From the NCBI RefSeq assembly GCF_001591345.1, contig NZ_BCUS01000027.1:1-60754 (forward strand): DNA of 60,754 nucleotides. Direction: 5' to 3'. The number at the start of each line of letters is the position of its first letter. Position 1 is the stretch's first letter. This document shows positions 26,775 through 34,914 of the stretch, one piece after another. A program made the position numbers and the translations under genes. The stretch comes from Variovorax boronicumulans NBRC 103145 (GTDB taxonomy: Bacteria; Pseudomonadota; Gammaproteobacteria; Burkholderiales; Burkholderiaceae_C). The notes beneath the pieces were generated by a model, which made no database searches, was not told the DNA's origin, and was given only the letters and a program-made list of their open reading frames with translations.

Positions 26775-27575
26775 ATGTCCGAATCCCCTCCCCCTCCTTC
26801 TTCCCCGTCCCCCGTCGAGCTGCGCGAAGAGATGCGCGGGCCCGTCATGTGGCTCACCATCGATCGCCAGGAACGCCGCAACGCCATCAACGCAGCCGTG
26901 CTCGAGGGCCTGTCCGATGCGCTGGCCCGCGCCAACCGCGACACCGCCGTGCGCGCCGTGGTCCTCACGGGCGCCGGCACGCGCGCCTTCTGCGCCGGCG
27001 CCGACCTGCAAAGCGGCACCTCCTTCAAGTTCGACTACGCCGCGCCCTACCAGGGCATGGCCAACCTCTTTCGCCAGGCGCGGCAATCGACCGTGCCGCT
27101 GATCGCGCGCGTCAACGGCGCCTGCATGGCGGGCGGCATGGGCCTCATGGCGATGTGCGACCTGGCCGTGGCCAGCCGCCAGGCCGTGTTCGGCCTGCCC
27201 GAGGTGAAGGTCGGCGTGTTTCCCGCGCAGGTGCTCAGCGTGCTCGGCGGCCTGCTGCCGCGCCGCGTGCTGGCCGAGATGTGCATCACCGGCGAGCCGA
27301 TCGACGCCGCGCAGGCGCTCGAGCTGAAGCTCATCAACCGCGTGAGCGACGACGTCGACGACAGCGTCGACTGGCTGCTGGGTCGCTTGCTCGACAAGTC
27401 GCCCGCCGCCATCCGCCGCGGCCTGTACACGATGAAGAAGATCGAGGCCATGGCCTTCGAGGAATCGATGGCCTTCACCGAAAGCCAGATCGGCCTGTTC
27501 GCGCTCACCGAAGACGCGGCCGAAGGCCAGCTCGCCTTCCGCGAGAAGCGCAAACCGCAATGGAGTGGCCGATGA
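26775..27575 (+). CDS. Enoyl-CoA hydratase/isomerase family protein
   Basis: 266 residues. The crotonase fold is visible: VMWLTIDRQERRNAINAAVLEGL, the oxyanion-hole segment AGTRAFCAGADLQ, and VNGACMAGGMGLMAMCDLAVASRQAVFGLPEVKVGVFPA. In place of the two catalytic Glu of true enoyl-CoA hydratases it has Gly/Met and Glu positions that do not decide the reaction. The N-terminus has a Ser/Pro-rich stretch. It overlaps the next gene (AtuA family) by four bases, so the two act in one pathway, plausibly acyclic-terpene, leucine or odd-chain acyl-CoA breakdown. Confidence 0.88.
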   Translation: MSESPPPPSSPSPVELREEMRGPVMWLTIDRQERRNAINAAVLEGLSDALARANRDTAVRAVVLTGAGTRAFCAGADLQSGTSFKFDYAAPYQGMANLFRQARQSTVPLIARVNGACMAGGMGLMAMCDLAVASRQAVFGLPEVKVGVFPAQVLSVLGGLLPRRVLAEMCITGEPIDAAQALELKLINRVSDDVDDSVDWLLGRLLDKSPAAIRRGLYTMKKIEAMAFEESMAFTESQIGLFALTEDAAEGQLAFREKRKPQWSGR

Positions 27576-29395
27576 ACAGCAGCAACCACAACAACAATCG
27601 CGTCGTCCGCATCGGCGGCGCCTCCGGCTTCTGGGGCGACAGCAGCGTGGGCGCGCCGCAGCTCGTGGCCAGCGGGCAGATCGACTACCTCGTGTTCGAC
27701 TACCTCGCAGAGCTCACCATGTCGATCCTCGCGGGCGCACGGCTCAAGAAGCCCGAGCTGGGCTACGCGACCGACTTCGTGGCGGTCGCGATGAAGGCCG
27801 TGCTGAAAGACGTCGTGAAACAAGGCATCCGCGTCGTGAGCAACGCGGGCGGCGTCAACCCGCAAGGCTGCGCCGATGCGCTCGCGGCACTGGCCGCCGA
27901 GCAAGGCATCACGCTGAAGATCGCCGTGGTCAGCGGCGACGACGTGTCGCCGCTGCTGCCCGAGCTGCGCGCCTCGCAACCGCCCGTGCGCGAACTGCAG
28001 AGCGGCGCGCCGCTGCCCGAGCGCGTGCTCAGCGCCAACGCCTACCTCGGCGCGCGCCCGGTCCAGGCCGCGCTCGACGCGGGCGCGCAGGTCGTCATCA
28101 CCGGCCGCTGCGTCGACTCGGCCGTCACGCTCGGCGTGCTCATGCACGAATTCCAATGGCAGCCCGGCGACCACGACCTGCTTGCCGCGGGCAGCCTCGC
28201 GGGCCACATCATCGAGTGCGGCTGCCAGGCCACCGGCGGCCTGCACACCGACTGGGACACCGTTCCCGACTGGCCGAACATCGGCTATCCCATCGTCGAA
28301 TGCAACGCCGACGGCAGCTTCGTCGTCACCAAGCCCGCGGGCACCGGCGGCAAGCTCACGCCCGCCGTGGTCGGCGAGCAGATGCTCTACGAAATCGGCG
28401 ACCCCGCCGCCTACCTGCTGCCCGACGTGGTGGCCGACTTCACGCAGGTGCGCATCGAACAGGCGAGCGAACACCGCGTGCGCGTGCACGGCGCGCGCGG
28501 CCGCGCACCCACCGGCCGCTACAAGGTCTGCGCCACGTATGTCGACGGCTTCAAGACCGCGGCGCAGCTCACGATCGTCGGCTTCGACGCGGTGGCCAAG
28601 GCGCGGCGCACCGGCGAAGCGATCCTCGCGCGCACCGGCGCCCTCTTCGCGCAGCAGGGCCTCGGGCCCTACAGCGGCACGCAGCTCGAAGTGCTCGGCG
28701 CCGAGTCCTGCTACGGCCCGCATGCGCAGACGCAGGCGCAGCAGATCCGCGAGGCCGTGCTGCGGCTCGCCGTGACGCATCCGCGCAAGGACGCGCTGGA
28801 GCTGTTCGCGCGCGAGGTCGCGCCAGCCGGCACCTCGTGGGCGCCCGGCACCACGGGCGCGGGCGGCGGGCGCGCCTCGGTGTCGCCGTCGATCCGGCAG
28901 TACGCATTCCTGCTCGACAAGGCACGCGTGAGCCCGCAGGTGCGCGTCGATGGGCAGGCCGTCGATGTGCCCGCAACGCACGCCACCAGCGACGACCCGC
29001 CCGCTGTGCGCACCAACGATGAACTGCCCCTGGCCACGCCCGGCGACGACGCCATCGAGGTCCCACTGATCCGCCTCGCGTGGGCCCGCAGCGGCGACAA
29101 GGGCGACACCTCGAACATCGGCGTCATTGCGCGCCATCCCGAACTGCTGCCGCTGCTGCGCGCGCAACTCACCGAGGCGCGCGTGGCCGCATGGCTCGCG
29201 CACCTGGTGCAGGGCCGCGTCACGCGCCACGAGGTGCCCGGCATCCACGCCTTCAACTTCGTCTGCGAGCAGGCGCTGGGCGGCGGCGGCATGGCTTCGC
29301 TGCGCAACGACCCTCTCGGCAAGGGCATGGGACAGATCCTGCTGGCGCTGCCCGTGCGCGTGAGCCCGGCGCTGCTGGCGCGGCTGCTTCCTTAG
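27572..29395 (+). CDS. Acyclic terpene utilization AtuA family protein (DUF1446)
   Basis: 607 residues starting MNSSNHNNNRVVRIGGASGFWGDS. The DUF1446 domain covers about 12-455 (DYLVFDYLAELTMSILA, VVSNAGGVNPQGCA, VITGRCVDSAVTLGVL). The C-terminal ~110 residues (PLIRLAWARSGDKGDTSNIGV...HAFNFVCEQALGGGGMASLR) form the AtuA-like ferredoxin-fold domain; in some species these two are separate proteins. AtuA is required for citronellol/geraniol catabolism in Pseudomonas, but its reaction is not established. Its ATGA overlap with the enoyl-CoA hydratase gene argues for a shared acyl-CoA pathway. Confidence 0.88.
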   Translation: MNSSNHNNNRVVRIGGASGFWGDSSVGAPQLVASGQIDYLVFDYLAELTMSILAGARLKKPELGYATDFVAVAMKAVLKDVVKQGIRVVSNAGGVNPQGCADALAALAAEQGITLKIAVVSGDDVSPLLPELRASQPPVRELQSGAPLPERVLSANAYLGARPVQAALDAGAQVVITGRCVDSAVTLGVLMHEFQWQPGDHDLLAAGSLAGHIIECGCQATGGLHTDWDTVPDWPNIGYPIVECNADGSFVVTKPAGTGGKLTPAVVGEQMLYEIGDPAAYLLPDVVADFTQVRIEQASEHRVRVHGARGRAPTGRYKVCATYVDGFKTAAQLTIVGFDAVAKARRTGEAILARTGALFAQQGLGPYSGTQLEVLGAESCYGPHAQTQAQQIREAVLRLAVTHPRKDALELFAREVAPAGTSWAPGTTGAGGGRASVSPSIRQYAFLLDKARVSPQVRVDGQAVDVPATHATSDDPPAVRTNDELPLATPGDDAIEVPLIRLAWARSGDKGDTSNIGVIARHPELLPLLRAQLTEARVAAWLAHLVQGRVTRHEVPGIHAFNFVCEQALGGGGMASLRNDPLGKGMGQILLALPVRVSPALLARLLP

Positions 29396-29481
29396 CACCA
29401 ATCGGGACAACCGTGCGACAGCAGGGTTGAGACGGGCGGCTTAGCCTTGCGCCTGTTTCAACTCTGCCCCCTCAATCCACG

Positions 29482-30585
29482 ATGTCCACCCTTTTCGACC
29501 CCGTCCAGGCCGGCGACCTCCAGCTCGCCAACCGCATCGTGATGGCGCCGCTCACGCGCAACCGCTCGCCCAACGCGATCCCGCCCGACATCGCCGCCAC
29601 CTACTACGCCCAGCGCGCCAGCGCCGGCCTGCTCATCACCGAAGCCACCGCCATCAGCCACCAGGGCCAGGGCTACGCCGACGTGCCCGGCCTCTACGGC
29701 ACCGAGCAGCTCGACGCCTGGAAGCGCGTGACCGACGCCGTGCACGCCGAGGGCGGCAAGATCGTCGTGCAGCTGTGGCACGTGGGCCGCGTCTCGCACA
29801 CCGAACTGCAACCCGGTGGCGGCAAGCCCGTCGCGCCCTCGGCCATCACCGCCAAGACCAAGACCGTGCTCATCAAGGACGGCGTGCCCACCTTCGTTGA
29901 AACGTCGGAGCCGCGCGCACTCGACGCGGCCGAACTGCCCGGCATCGTCCACGCCTATGCCGCGGCCGCACGCAACGCCGTCGAGACCGCGGGCTTCGAC
30001 GGCGTGGAGCTGCACGGCGCCAACGGCTACCTGCTCGACCAGTTCCTGAAAGACGGCAGCAACAAGCGCACCGACGACTACGGCGGCGCCATCAAGAACC
30101 GCGCACGCCTGCTGCTCGAGTCCACGCGCGCCGTGGTCGACGCCGTCGGCGGCGGCAAGACCGGCATCCGCCTGTCGCCCGTCACGCCCGCCAACGACGT
30201 GCACGACAGCGACCCGCAGCCGCTGTTCACCTACGTCGTGCAGCAGCTCGCGCCGCTGAACCTGGCCTACATCCACATCATCGAAGGCGCCACCGGCGGC
30301 CCGCGCGAGATCGCCGACCGCCCCTTCGACTACGAAGCCCTCAAGGCCGCCTACCGCGCCGCCGGCGGCAAGGCCGCCTGGATGGTCAACAACGGCTACG
30401 ACCGCCCCCTGGCCGAAGAAGCCGTGAAGGAAGGCGACGACCTCGTGGCCTTCGGCAAGCCCTTCATCTCGAACCCCGACCTGGTGCGCCGCCTGCGCGA
30501 GCACGCGCCGCTGAACGAGCTCGACAAAGCGACGATGTATGGGGGTGGGGTGAAGGGGTATACGGACTATCCGGCGTTGGGCTGA
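29482..30585 (+). CDS. nemA: Old yellow enzyme family alkene reductase
   Basis: 367 residues, single TIM barrel. FMN and substrate motifs: ANRIVMAPLTRNRSPN at the start, VVQLWHVGRVSHTELQPGG, the His-Gly-Ala-Asn site ELHGANGYLLDQFLKDGSN and VAFGKPFISNPDLVRRL at the end. These flavoenzymes reduce activated double bonds, nitro-esters and maleimides with NADPH. The gene is monocistronic, 86 bp after the AtuA-family gene. The symbol nemA is by family resemblance only. Confidence 0.9.
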   Translation: MSTLFDPVQAGDLQLANRIVMAPLTRNRSPNAIPPDIAATYYAQRASAGLLITEATAISHQGQGYADVPGLYGTEQLDAWKRVTDAVHAEGGKIVVQLWHVGRVSHTELQPGGGKPVAPSAITAKTKTVLIKDGVPTFVETSEPRALDAAELPGIVHAYAAAARNAVETAGFDGVELHGANGYLLDQFLKDGSNKRTDDYGGAIKNRARLLLESTRAVVDAVGGGKTGIRLSPVTPANDVHDSDPQPLFTYVVQQLAPLNLAYIHIIEGATGGPREIADRPFDYEALKAAYRAAGGKAAWMVNNGYDRPLAEEAVKEGDDLVAFGKPFISNPDLVRRLREHAPLNELDKATMYGGGVKGYTDYPALG

Positions 30586-30725
30586 GTCGGCCCTTCGGCG
30601 TCAACTTCTTCGCGCTTGCTTCGCCCTTTTTGACGGGCAGCGCGTAAGGTGACGATTGTTCGCAGTGTGCGCCGCGCAGTCCCTGCAGACTGCGCCGACC
30701 TCTCCTCCTCTCAAGGAAGTCGTCG

Positions 30726-33269
30726 ATGCCGCGCACGCTGTCTTTTTCTTCTGCTGCGATCCCTGTTGTTCTTGGTCAGGCTGCACTGGAGCCCGTGCGG
30801 CTGTCGGGGCATGAGGGGCTCAACAGCCTCTTTACCTACGAGCTGCTTCTCAAGACCCCGGATGCGCTGGCTCTGTCCGGCGTCTCTTCCGGCGCCGACT
30901 TCGACCTGGATGCCTTCATCGGCCAGGAGATCAGCTGCGAGATCGAGCTCGATGGCTCTTCCCCCCGCCAGATCAACGCCCTGATCACCGACGCAGCCCT
31001 GTGGGGCGAGGAAGGGCGCCACGCCCAGTACAAGCTCACCCTGCGTCCCTGGCTGCACCTGGCCACCCTGCGCACCGACTGCAGGATCTTCCAGAACCTC
31101 AGCGTCGTCCAGATCCTGGACGAACTTCTGGGCGGCTACGCCTTCCCCGTGGACAAGCGCCTGATCGAGCACTACCCCGTGCGCGACTACCAGACCCAGT
31201 TCAACGAGAGCGACTTCGCCTTCCTTGCCCGCCTGTGCCAGGAATGGGGCATCAGCTACCACTTCGAGCACTCGGACGGCAAGCACCGCCTGGTGCTCTC
31301 GGACGCCATGGGCGCCTATGGCGCTGGCGATACCCTGTACCAGGAGATCGAGTACCACGCCCCGGGCTGGAAGATCGATGCCGAGTACATCCACAGCTTC
31401 GTTCCCCAGCACCAGCTCACCAGCGGGAAGTACGCCACCCGGGACTACGACTACACCCGGCCCAGAGCTGATCTGAGTGTTTCTCGAAGCGACCCACGCC
31501 CGACCGGGCAGGCCGAGGGCGAGGTCTACCAGTGGCATGCCTCGGGAGCGGGGGGCAGTCACTACGCCCAGCCCAATGCGGGAACTGATGCAAGCACTGA
31601 TCCTCACGGAGAAGGCCACTTGCTGTCCCTGCTGCGCATGCAGGCACTGCGCACCCACGGAGCCCGCGCCCAGGCCAGCGGCAACCTCAGAGGCATGGTG
31701 CCCGGGTGCACCTTCCAGCTGAAGAAGCACCCCAGGGAGTCGGCCAACGCCGAATACCTGATCCTGGACACCCGCCTCCTCATCGAAGACGTGGCCGAAG
31801 ACAGCCAGAACCGCGAAGCCACTGCCGACCGCAAGCAGCAATGGCGCGTGCAGGTGGACTTCACGGCCCACCCGGTCACAGAGCCCCTGCGACCCGAGCC
31901 GACCCAGCCCAAGCCCGCCATGGTCGGCCCCCAGGTGGCGCTGGTGGTGGGCCCCGAGGGCCAGAACCTGTGGACGGACGAGCTGGGGCGCATCAAGGTG
32001 CAGTTCCCTTGGGACCGGCAGGGACAGAAGAACCAGCACAGCAGCTGCTGGGTGCGGGTGAACTCGCCCTGGGCGGGCAACCAGCTCGGGGGCATCCAGA
32101 TCCCGCGCATCGGGCAGGAAGTCATCGTGAGCTTCATCGCGGGAGACGCGGACCTGCCCATCTGCATGGGAAGAGTCCACAACCAGGTGAACCTGCCGCC
32201 GTGGCAACTCCCTGGCCAGAGCGCATTGAGCGGGTTCAGGAGCCGGGAGCTGACCGAGAGTGGGGGCAACAGTGCGGCGGGAAGGTCGAACCATCTGATC
32301 CTGGATGACACGGCCGAGAAAATCCAGGTGCAGCTCAAGAGTGATCACCAGAGTTCCAGCCTGAGCCTGGGGGCGATCACGCGCATCGAGGACAACGCGG
32401 GCAGAAGGGACCCCAGGGGTGAGGGCTTCGAGTTGAGGACGGATGCTCATGGCGTGCTCAGGGCGCAGGACGGCATGCTCATCACCACTGAAGGCCGCCC
32501 CGATGCCGCTCGCCACGCCAAGGACATGGGCGAAACCATCCAGCGCCTGACGAGCGCACGCGACCAGATCGAAGGCTTGGCCGAAGCGGCCCGCACAGCC
32601 GAGGCCCAAGACGGCAACGACGACCAGTCCACCGTTGCCCAAGCCATCAAGCAGCAGAACGAAGACCTCCGGGGCCACGGCAGCCCATCGGCCGAAGGCT
32701 GCTTTCCCGAACTGGCCGCACCGCATCTCGTGCTCGCCAGCCCCGCAGGCATTGCAGCCACGGCGACCACTCATCTGCACGCGCATACCGGCACGCACAT
32801 CCAGCTCACCAGCTCCGGTCACACCTCCTTGAGCGCCGCGCAACGCATCCTCGCCAGCGTGGCCAAGGGCATGCGCATCTTCACGCTCAAGAGCGGCATC
32901 AAGGCCTTTGCCTCGCAAGGCGACATCCGCATCGAGGCCCAAAGCGACGCCATCGAGGCCACCGCCTTGAAGGACATCGACATCGTGAGCACCGAAACAC
33001 GGTCTACATCTCCGCCAAGAAGAAGGTCACGATCAACGGCGGCACCAGCTTCAGCGAATGGAGCGAAGGCGGCATCCGGCATGGCACGTTGGGCACGTGG
33101 ATCGAACACGCGGCAATGCACGGAACGCCGGGACCCGACAAGAAGCCAGGACCCACGGCACAGAGCGTGTGCTGGGAATGCCTGGCACGTGCTGCACGTC
33201 AGGCCTCGCCTGTGGCTCCCCGGATCTGACAAGGCCGGTACCGATGGAAATTCAAGCGCACGAGCGTGA
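30726..33269 (+). CDS. vgrG: Type VI secretion tip protein VgrG (frameshifted near the 3' end)
   Basis: 847 residues as read. Domains: gp27-like base (about 1-360), gp5-like OB-fold (about 400-500, with WVRVNSPWAGNQLGGIQIPRIGQEVIVSF), and DUF2345 beta-helix (from about 655). After KDIDIVSTE (residue ~757) the frame turns Arg/Pro-rich. A second frame starting at 32999 reads TVYISAKKKVTINGG and continues as a normal VgrG C-terminus to a stop at 33227-33229. One missing base at about 32997 explains this. VgrG caps the secreted spike and carries effectors. It is the first gene of the effector island; the rest of the T6SS apparatus is not in the window. Confidence 0.9.
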   Translation: MPRTLSFSSAAIPVVLGQAALEPVRLSGHEGLNSLFTYELLLKTPDALALSGVSSGADFDLDAFIGQEISCEIELDGSSPRQINALITDAALWGEEGRHAQYKLTLRPWLHLATLRTDCRIFQNLSVVQILDELLGGYAFPVDKRLIEHYPVRDYQTQFNESDFAFLARLCQEWGISYHFEHSDGKHRLVLSDAMGAYGAGDTLYQEIEYHAPGWKIDAEYIHSFVPQHQLTSGKYATRDYDYTRPRADLSVSRSDPRPTGQAEGEVYQWHASGAGGSHYAQPNAGTDASTDPHGEGHLLSLLRMQALRTHGARAQASGNLRGMVPGCTFQLKKHPRESANAEYLILDTRLLIEDVAEDSQNREATADRKQQWRVQVDFTAHPVTEPLRPEPTQPKPAMVGPQVALVVGPEGQNLWTDELGRIKVQFPWDRQGQKNQHSSCWVRVNSPWAGNQLGGIQIPRIGQEVIVSFIAGDADLPICMGRVHNQVNLPPWQLPGQSALSGFRSRELTESGGNSAAGRSNHLILDDTAEKIQVQLKSDHQSSSLSLGAITRIEDNAGRRDPRGEGFELRTDAHGVLRAQDGMLITTEGRPDAARHAKDMGETIQRLTSARDQIEGLAEAARTAEAQDGNDDQSTVAQAIKQQNEDLRGHGSPSAEGCFPELAAPHLVLASPAGIAATATTHLHAHTGTHIQLTSSGHTSLSAAQRILASVAKGMRIFTLKSGIKAFASQGDIRIEAQSDAIEATALKDIDIVSTETRSTSPPRRRSRSTAAPASANGAKAASGMARWARGSNTRQCTERRDPTRSQDPRHRACAGNAWHVLHVRPRLWLPGSDKAGTDGNSSARA

Positions 33270-34914
33270 GGCGATCGAGCATGAGATCTCGCAGACCATC
33301 GCACAAGACATCGGTACTTTCGCCCGCCTCTCGCGCCAGAACGGTCAACGTTGTCACGCATTGGTGGACGCCGGCCGATGCGGAAGGGTCGAAGAAGACA
33401 GGCAGGAAGACGGATGGGTGGCGCGTCTGGTGGCGCGATACCCACTCGACGCAACCCCTTTGTTCCTTCACACGCCGGAAGCCGCTGCGGCCGGTGTCGG
33501 CCCTTGGCTGGTCGAACTGCCATCCATGCCCGATGCAGCGGACGCAGCGCCATGGCTGCACGACCTCGCACGTGGCGCAGGTGCTGCGCATGCCCTCAGT
33601 CTCGTGGCTTCGCCGTTGCGGTCGATCACGCTGGCCACACACCTTCGCACTTGGCTCGACGCCGTGATTCCCCCGGACCCTGGCCTCGATGACGACGAGG
33701 CCGTCGGCGCAGTACTCCGCTGGTTCGATCCGCGCATCGGCTTCGACATGGTGACCTGCTGGCCTGACGAAGTTCGGCAAGACTTCCTGAGCGCTTTCAC
33801 CTGGGCAGGATGGAACGCCGAATTCCATCCGCAGGGTCTTCGGTGCAGCAAGCCACACACACCACAAGGTGCCGCACGCACCGAGCCCATGCGACTGAAC
33901 AAGGACCTGCTGCTCGCCATGGCTCCACTCAACCGGGCCGATGCGCTCCTGGCCCATGTGCACGAGCGTTTCGGGTCGCAGGCATTCCAGCACATCGCCC
34001 CTGCCTTGCAGCGGTGGATCGCCCTCGATCAGCGGCAAGCCGTGCAGCGGCTCGGCCTGACCGATTTCGAGGACTGGATCACGTTGCTGCAGCAGTCGCT
34101 GAGCCTGCACCCCGAACTGTCGCGCCTGCCCGGCCTTGCAGAAGACCTCGCCGACGCGCGAAGTGCAGGGCGCACGCTCGCCCACGTGTTCGAAGCGCAG
34201 CCGGCCGAGTGGTGGCGACAACAACGGAATGCCGCCTCCCACACGTGGGCCCAGTGGGCTCATCGCTTTCTGGCGCCGTTGCATGCACGACGTGGTGCCT
34301 CCGATGCAGCCCACGTCTTTGCCACCCTGTTTCCAGCTGCGTCGCCCGCCACCAGACGCGGGCATCTCACCCACTCGCCCCGGATCGATCCGCCATGCCC
34401 TATCAACCCAAGCCCAGCGTCTGCGACTGCTCCGAAACGCCGGTGCTCGAAGAAGAAGCCATCATCCTGTTCCCCAGCCTGGGCACGCCGTTGCTGCTGG
34501 CCCCCGGCCAGGTCAAGGCCAGCATCTTCATCGCCGCGCCTTCGAGCATGCGTGGCAAGGCCAAGGCAGCCGTCCCCACCGGTGAGGCCGTCGAAATGTA
34601 CAGGCTGGTCGACCAGCATCTGCGTGTGGTCGACCTCGCAAGCAAACAGGAGACTAAGCAAGCCGAAGGGTCGACACAAACTGGCACCCTCTTCGGAGAC
34701 GGCACGACATGTGCTCTCGCCAAACCTTGCATCAAGGCCTGGCTCGTCGGCCCTTTCGGGCCTGGGGCACTCGTCAGCGATCGGCACGGCCGCCCCTTCG
34801 CCACGATCGCCCCCGCAGCGGCCCGGATCTACACCAAGGTGCAGGACGTCTACGAGATCGAGATCGATTTGTCGGCCCCGCCCTTCGCCGGTCTGCAGAA
34901 GCCCGGTGCCATGA
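33244..34914 (+). CDS. DUF4123 domain protein (T6SS effector adaptor/chaperone)
   Basis: The start MEIQAHEREAIEHEIS is 15 bp after the vgrG stop in the restored frame. The DUF4123 domain covers about residues 35-165 (CHALVDAGRCGRVEEDR...FDPRIGFDMVTCWPDEVRQDF); a helical C-terminal part runs to about residue 380. DUF4123 proteins load specific effectors on VgrG. The frame has no stop until 34914, so it overlaps the next gene by 520 bp; residues after about 380 are Arg/Pro/Ser-rich and look like out-of-frame sequence. The functional protein probably ends near 34,370, or the natural stop was lost. Position between vgrG and the candidate effector is the standard adaptor place. Confidence 0.82.
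   Translation: MEIQAHEREAIEHEISQTIAQDIGTFARLSRQNGQRCHALVDAGRCGRVEEDRQEDGWVARLVARYPLDATPLFLHTPEAAAAGVGPWLVELPSMPDAADAAPWLHDLARGAGAAHALSLVASPLRSITLATHLRTWLDAVIPPDPGLDDDEAVGAVLRWFDPRIGFDMVTCWPDEVRQDFLSAFTWAGWNAEFHPQGLRCSKPHTPQGAARTEPMRLNKDLLLAMAPLNRADALLAHVHERFGSQAFQHIAPALQRWIALDQRQAVQRLGLTDFEDWITLLQQSLSLHPELSRLPGLAEDLADARSAGRTLAHVFEAQPAEWWRQQRNAASHTWAQWAHRFLAPLHARRGASDAAHVFATLFPAASPATRRGHLTHSPRIDPPCPINPSPASATAPKRRCSKKKPSSCSPAWARRCCWPPARSRPASSSPRLRACVARPRQPSPPVRPSKCTGWSTSICVWSTSQANRRLSKPKGRHKLAPSSETARHVLSPNLASRPGSSALSGLGHSSAIGTAAPSPRSPPQRPGSTPRCRTSTRSRSICRPRPSPVCRSPVP

Noticed and set aside
33810..34394. Upstream in-frame extension of the metallophosphoesterase gene
   Set aside because: Arg/Pro/Cys-rich sequence overlapping the DUF4123 gene; composition changes abruptly to normal at MPYQPKPSV (34395).
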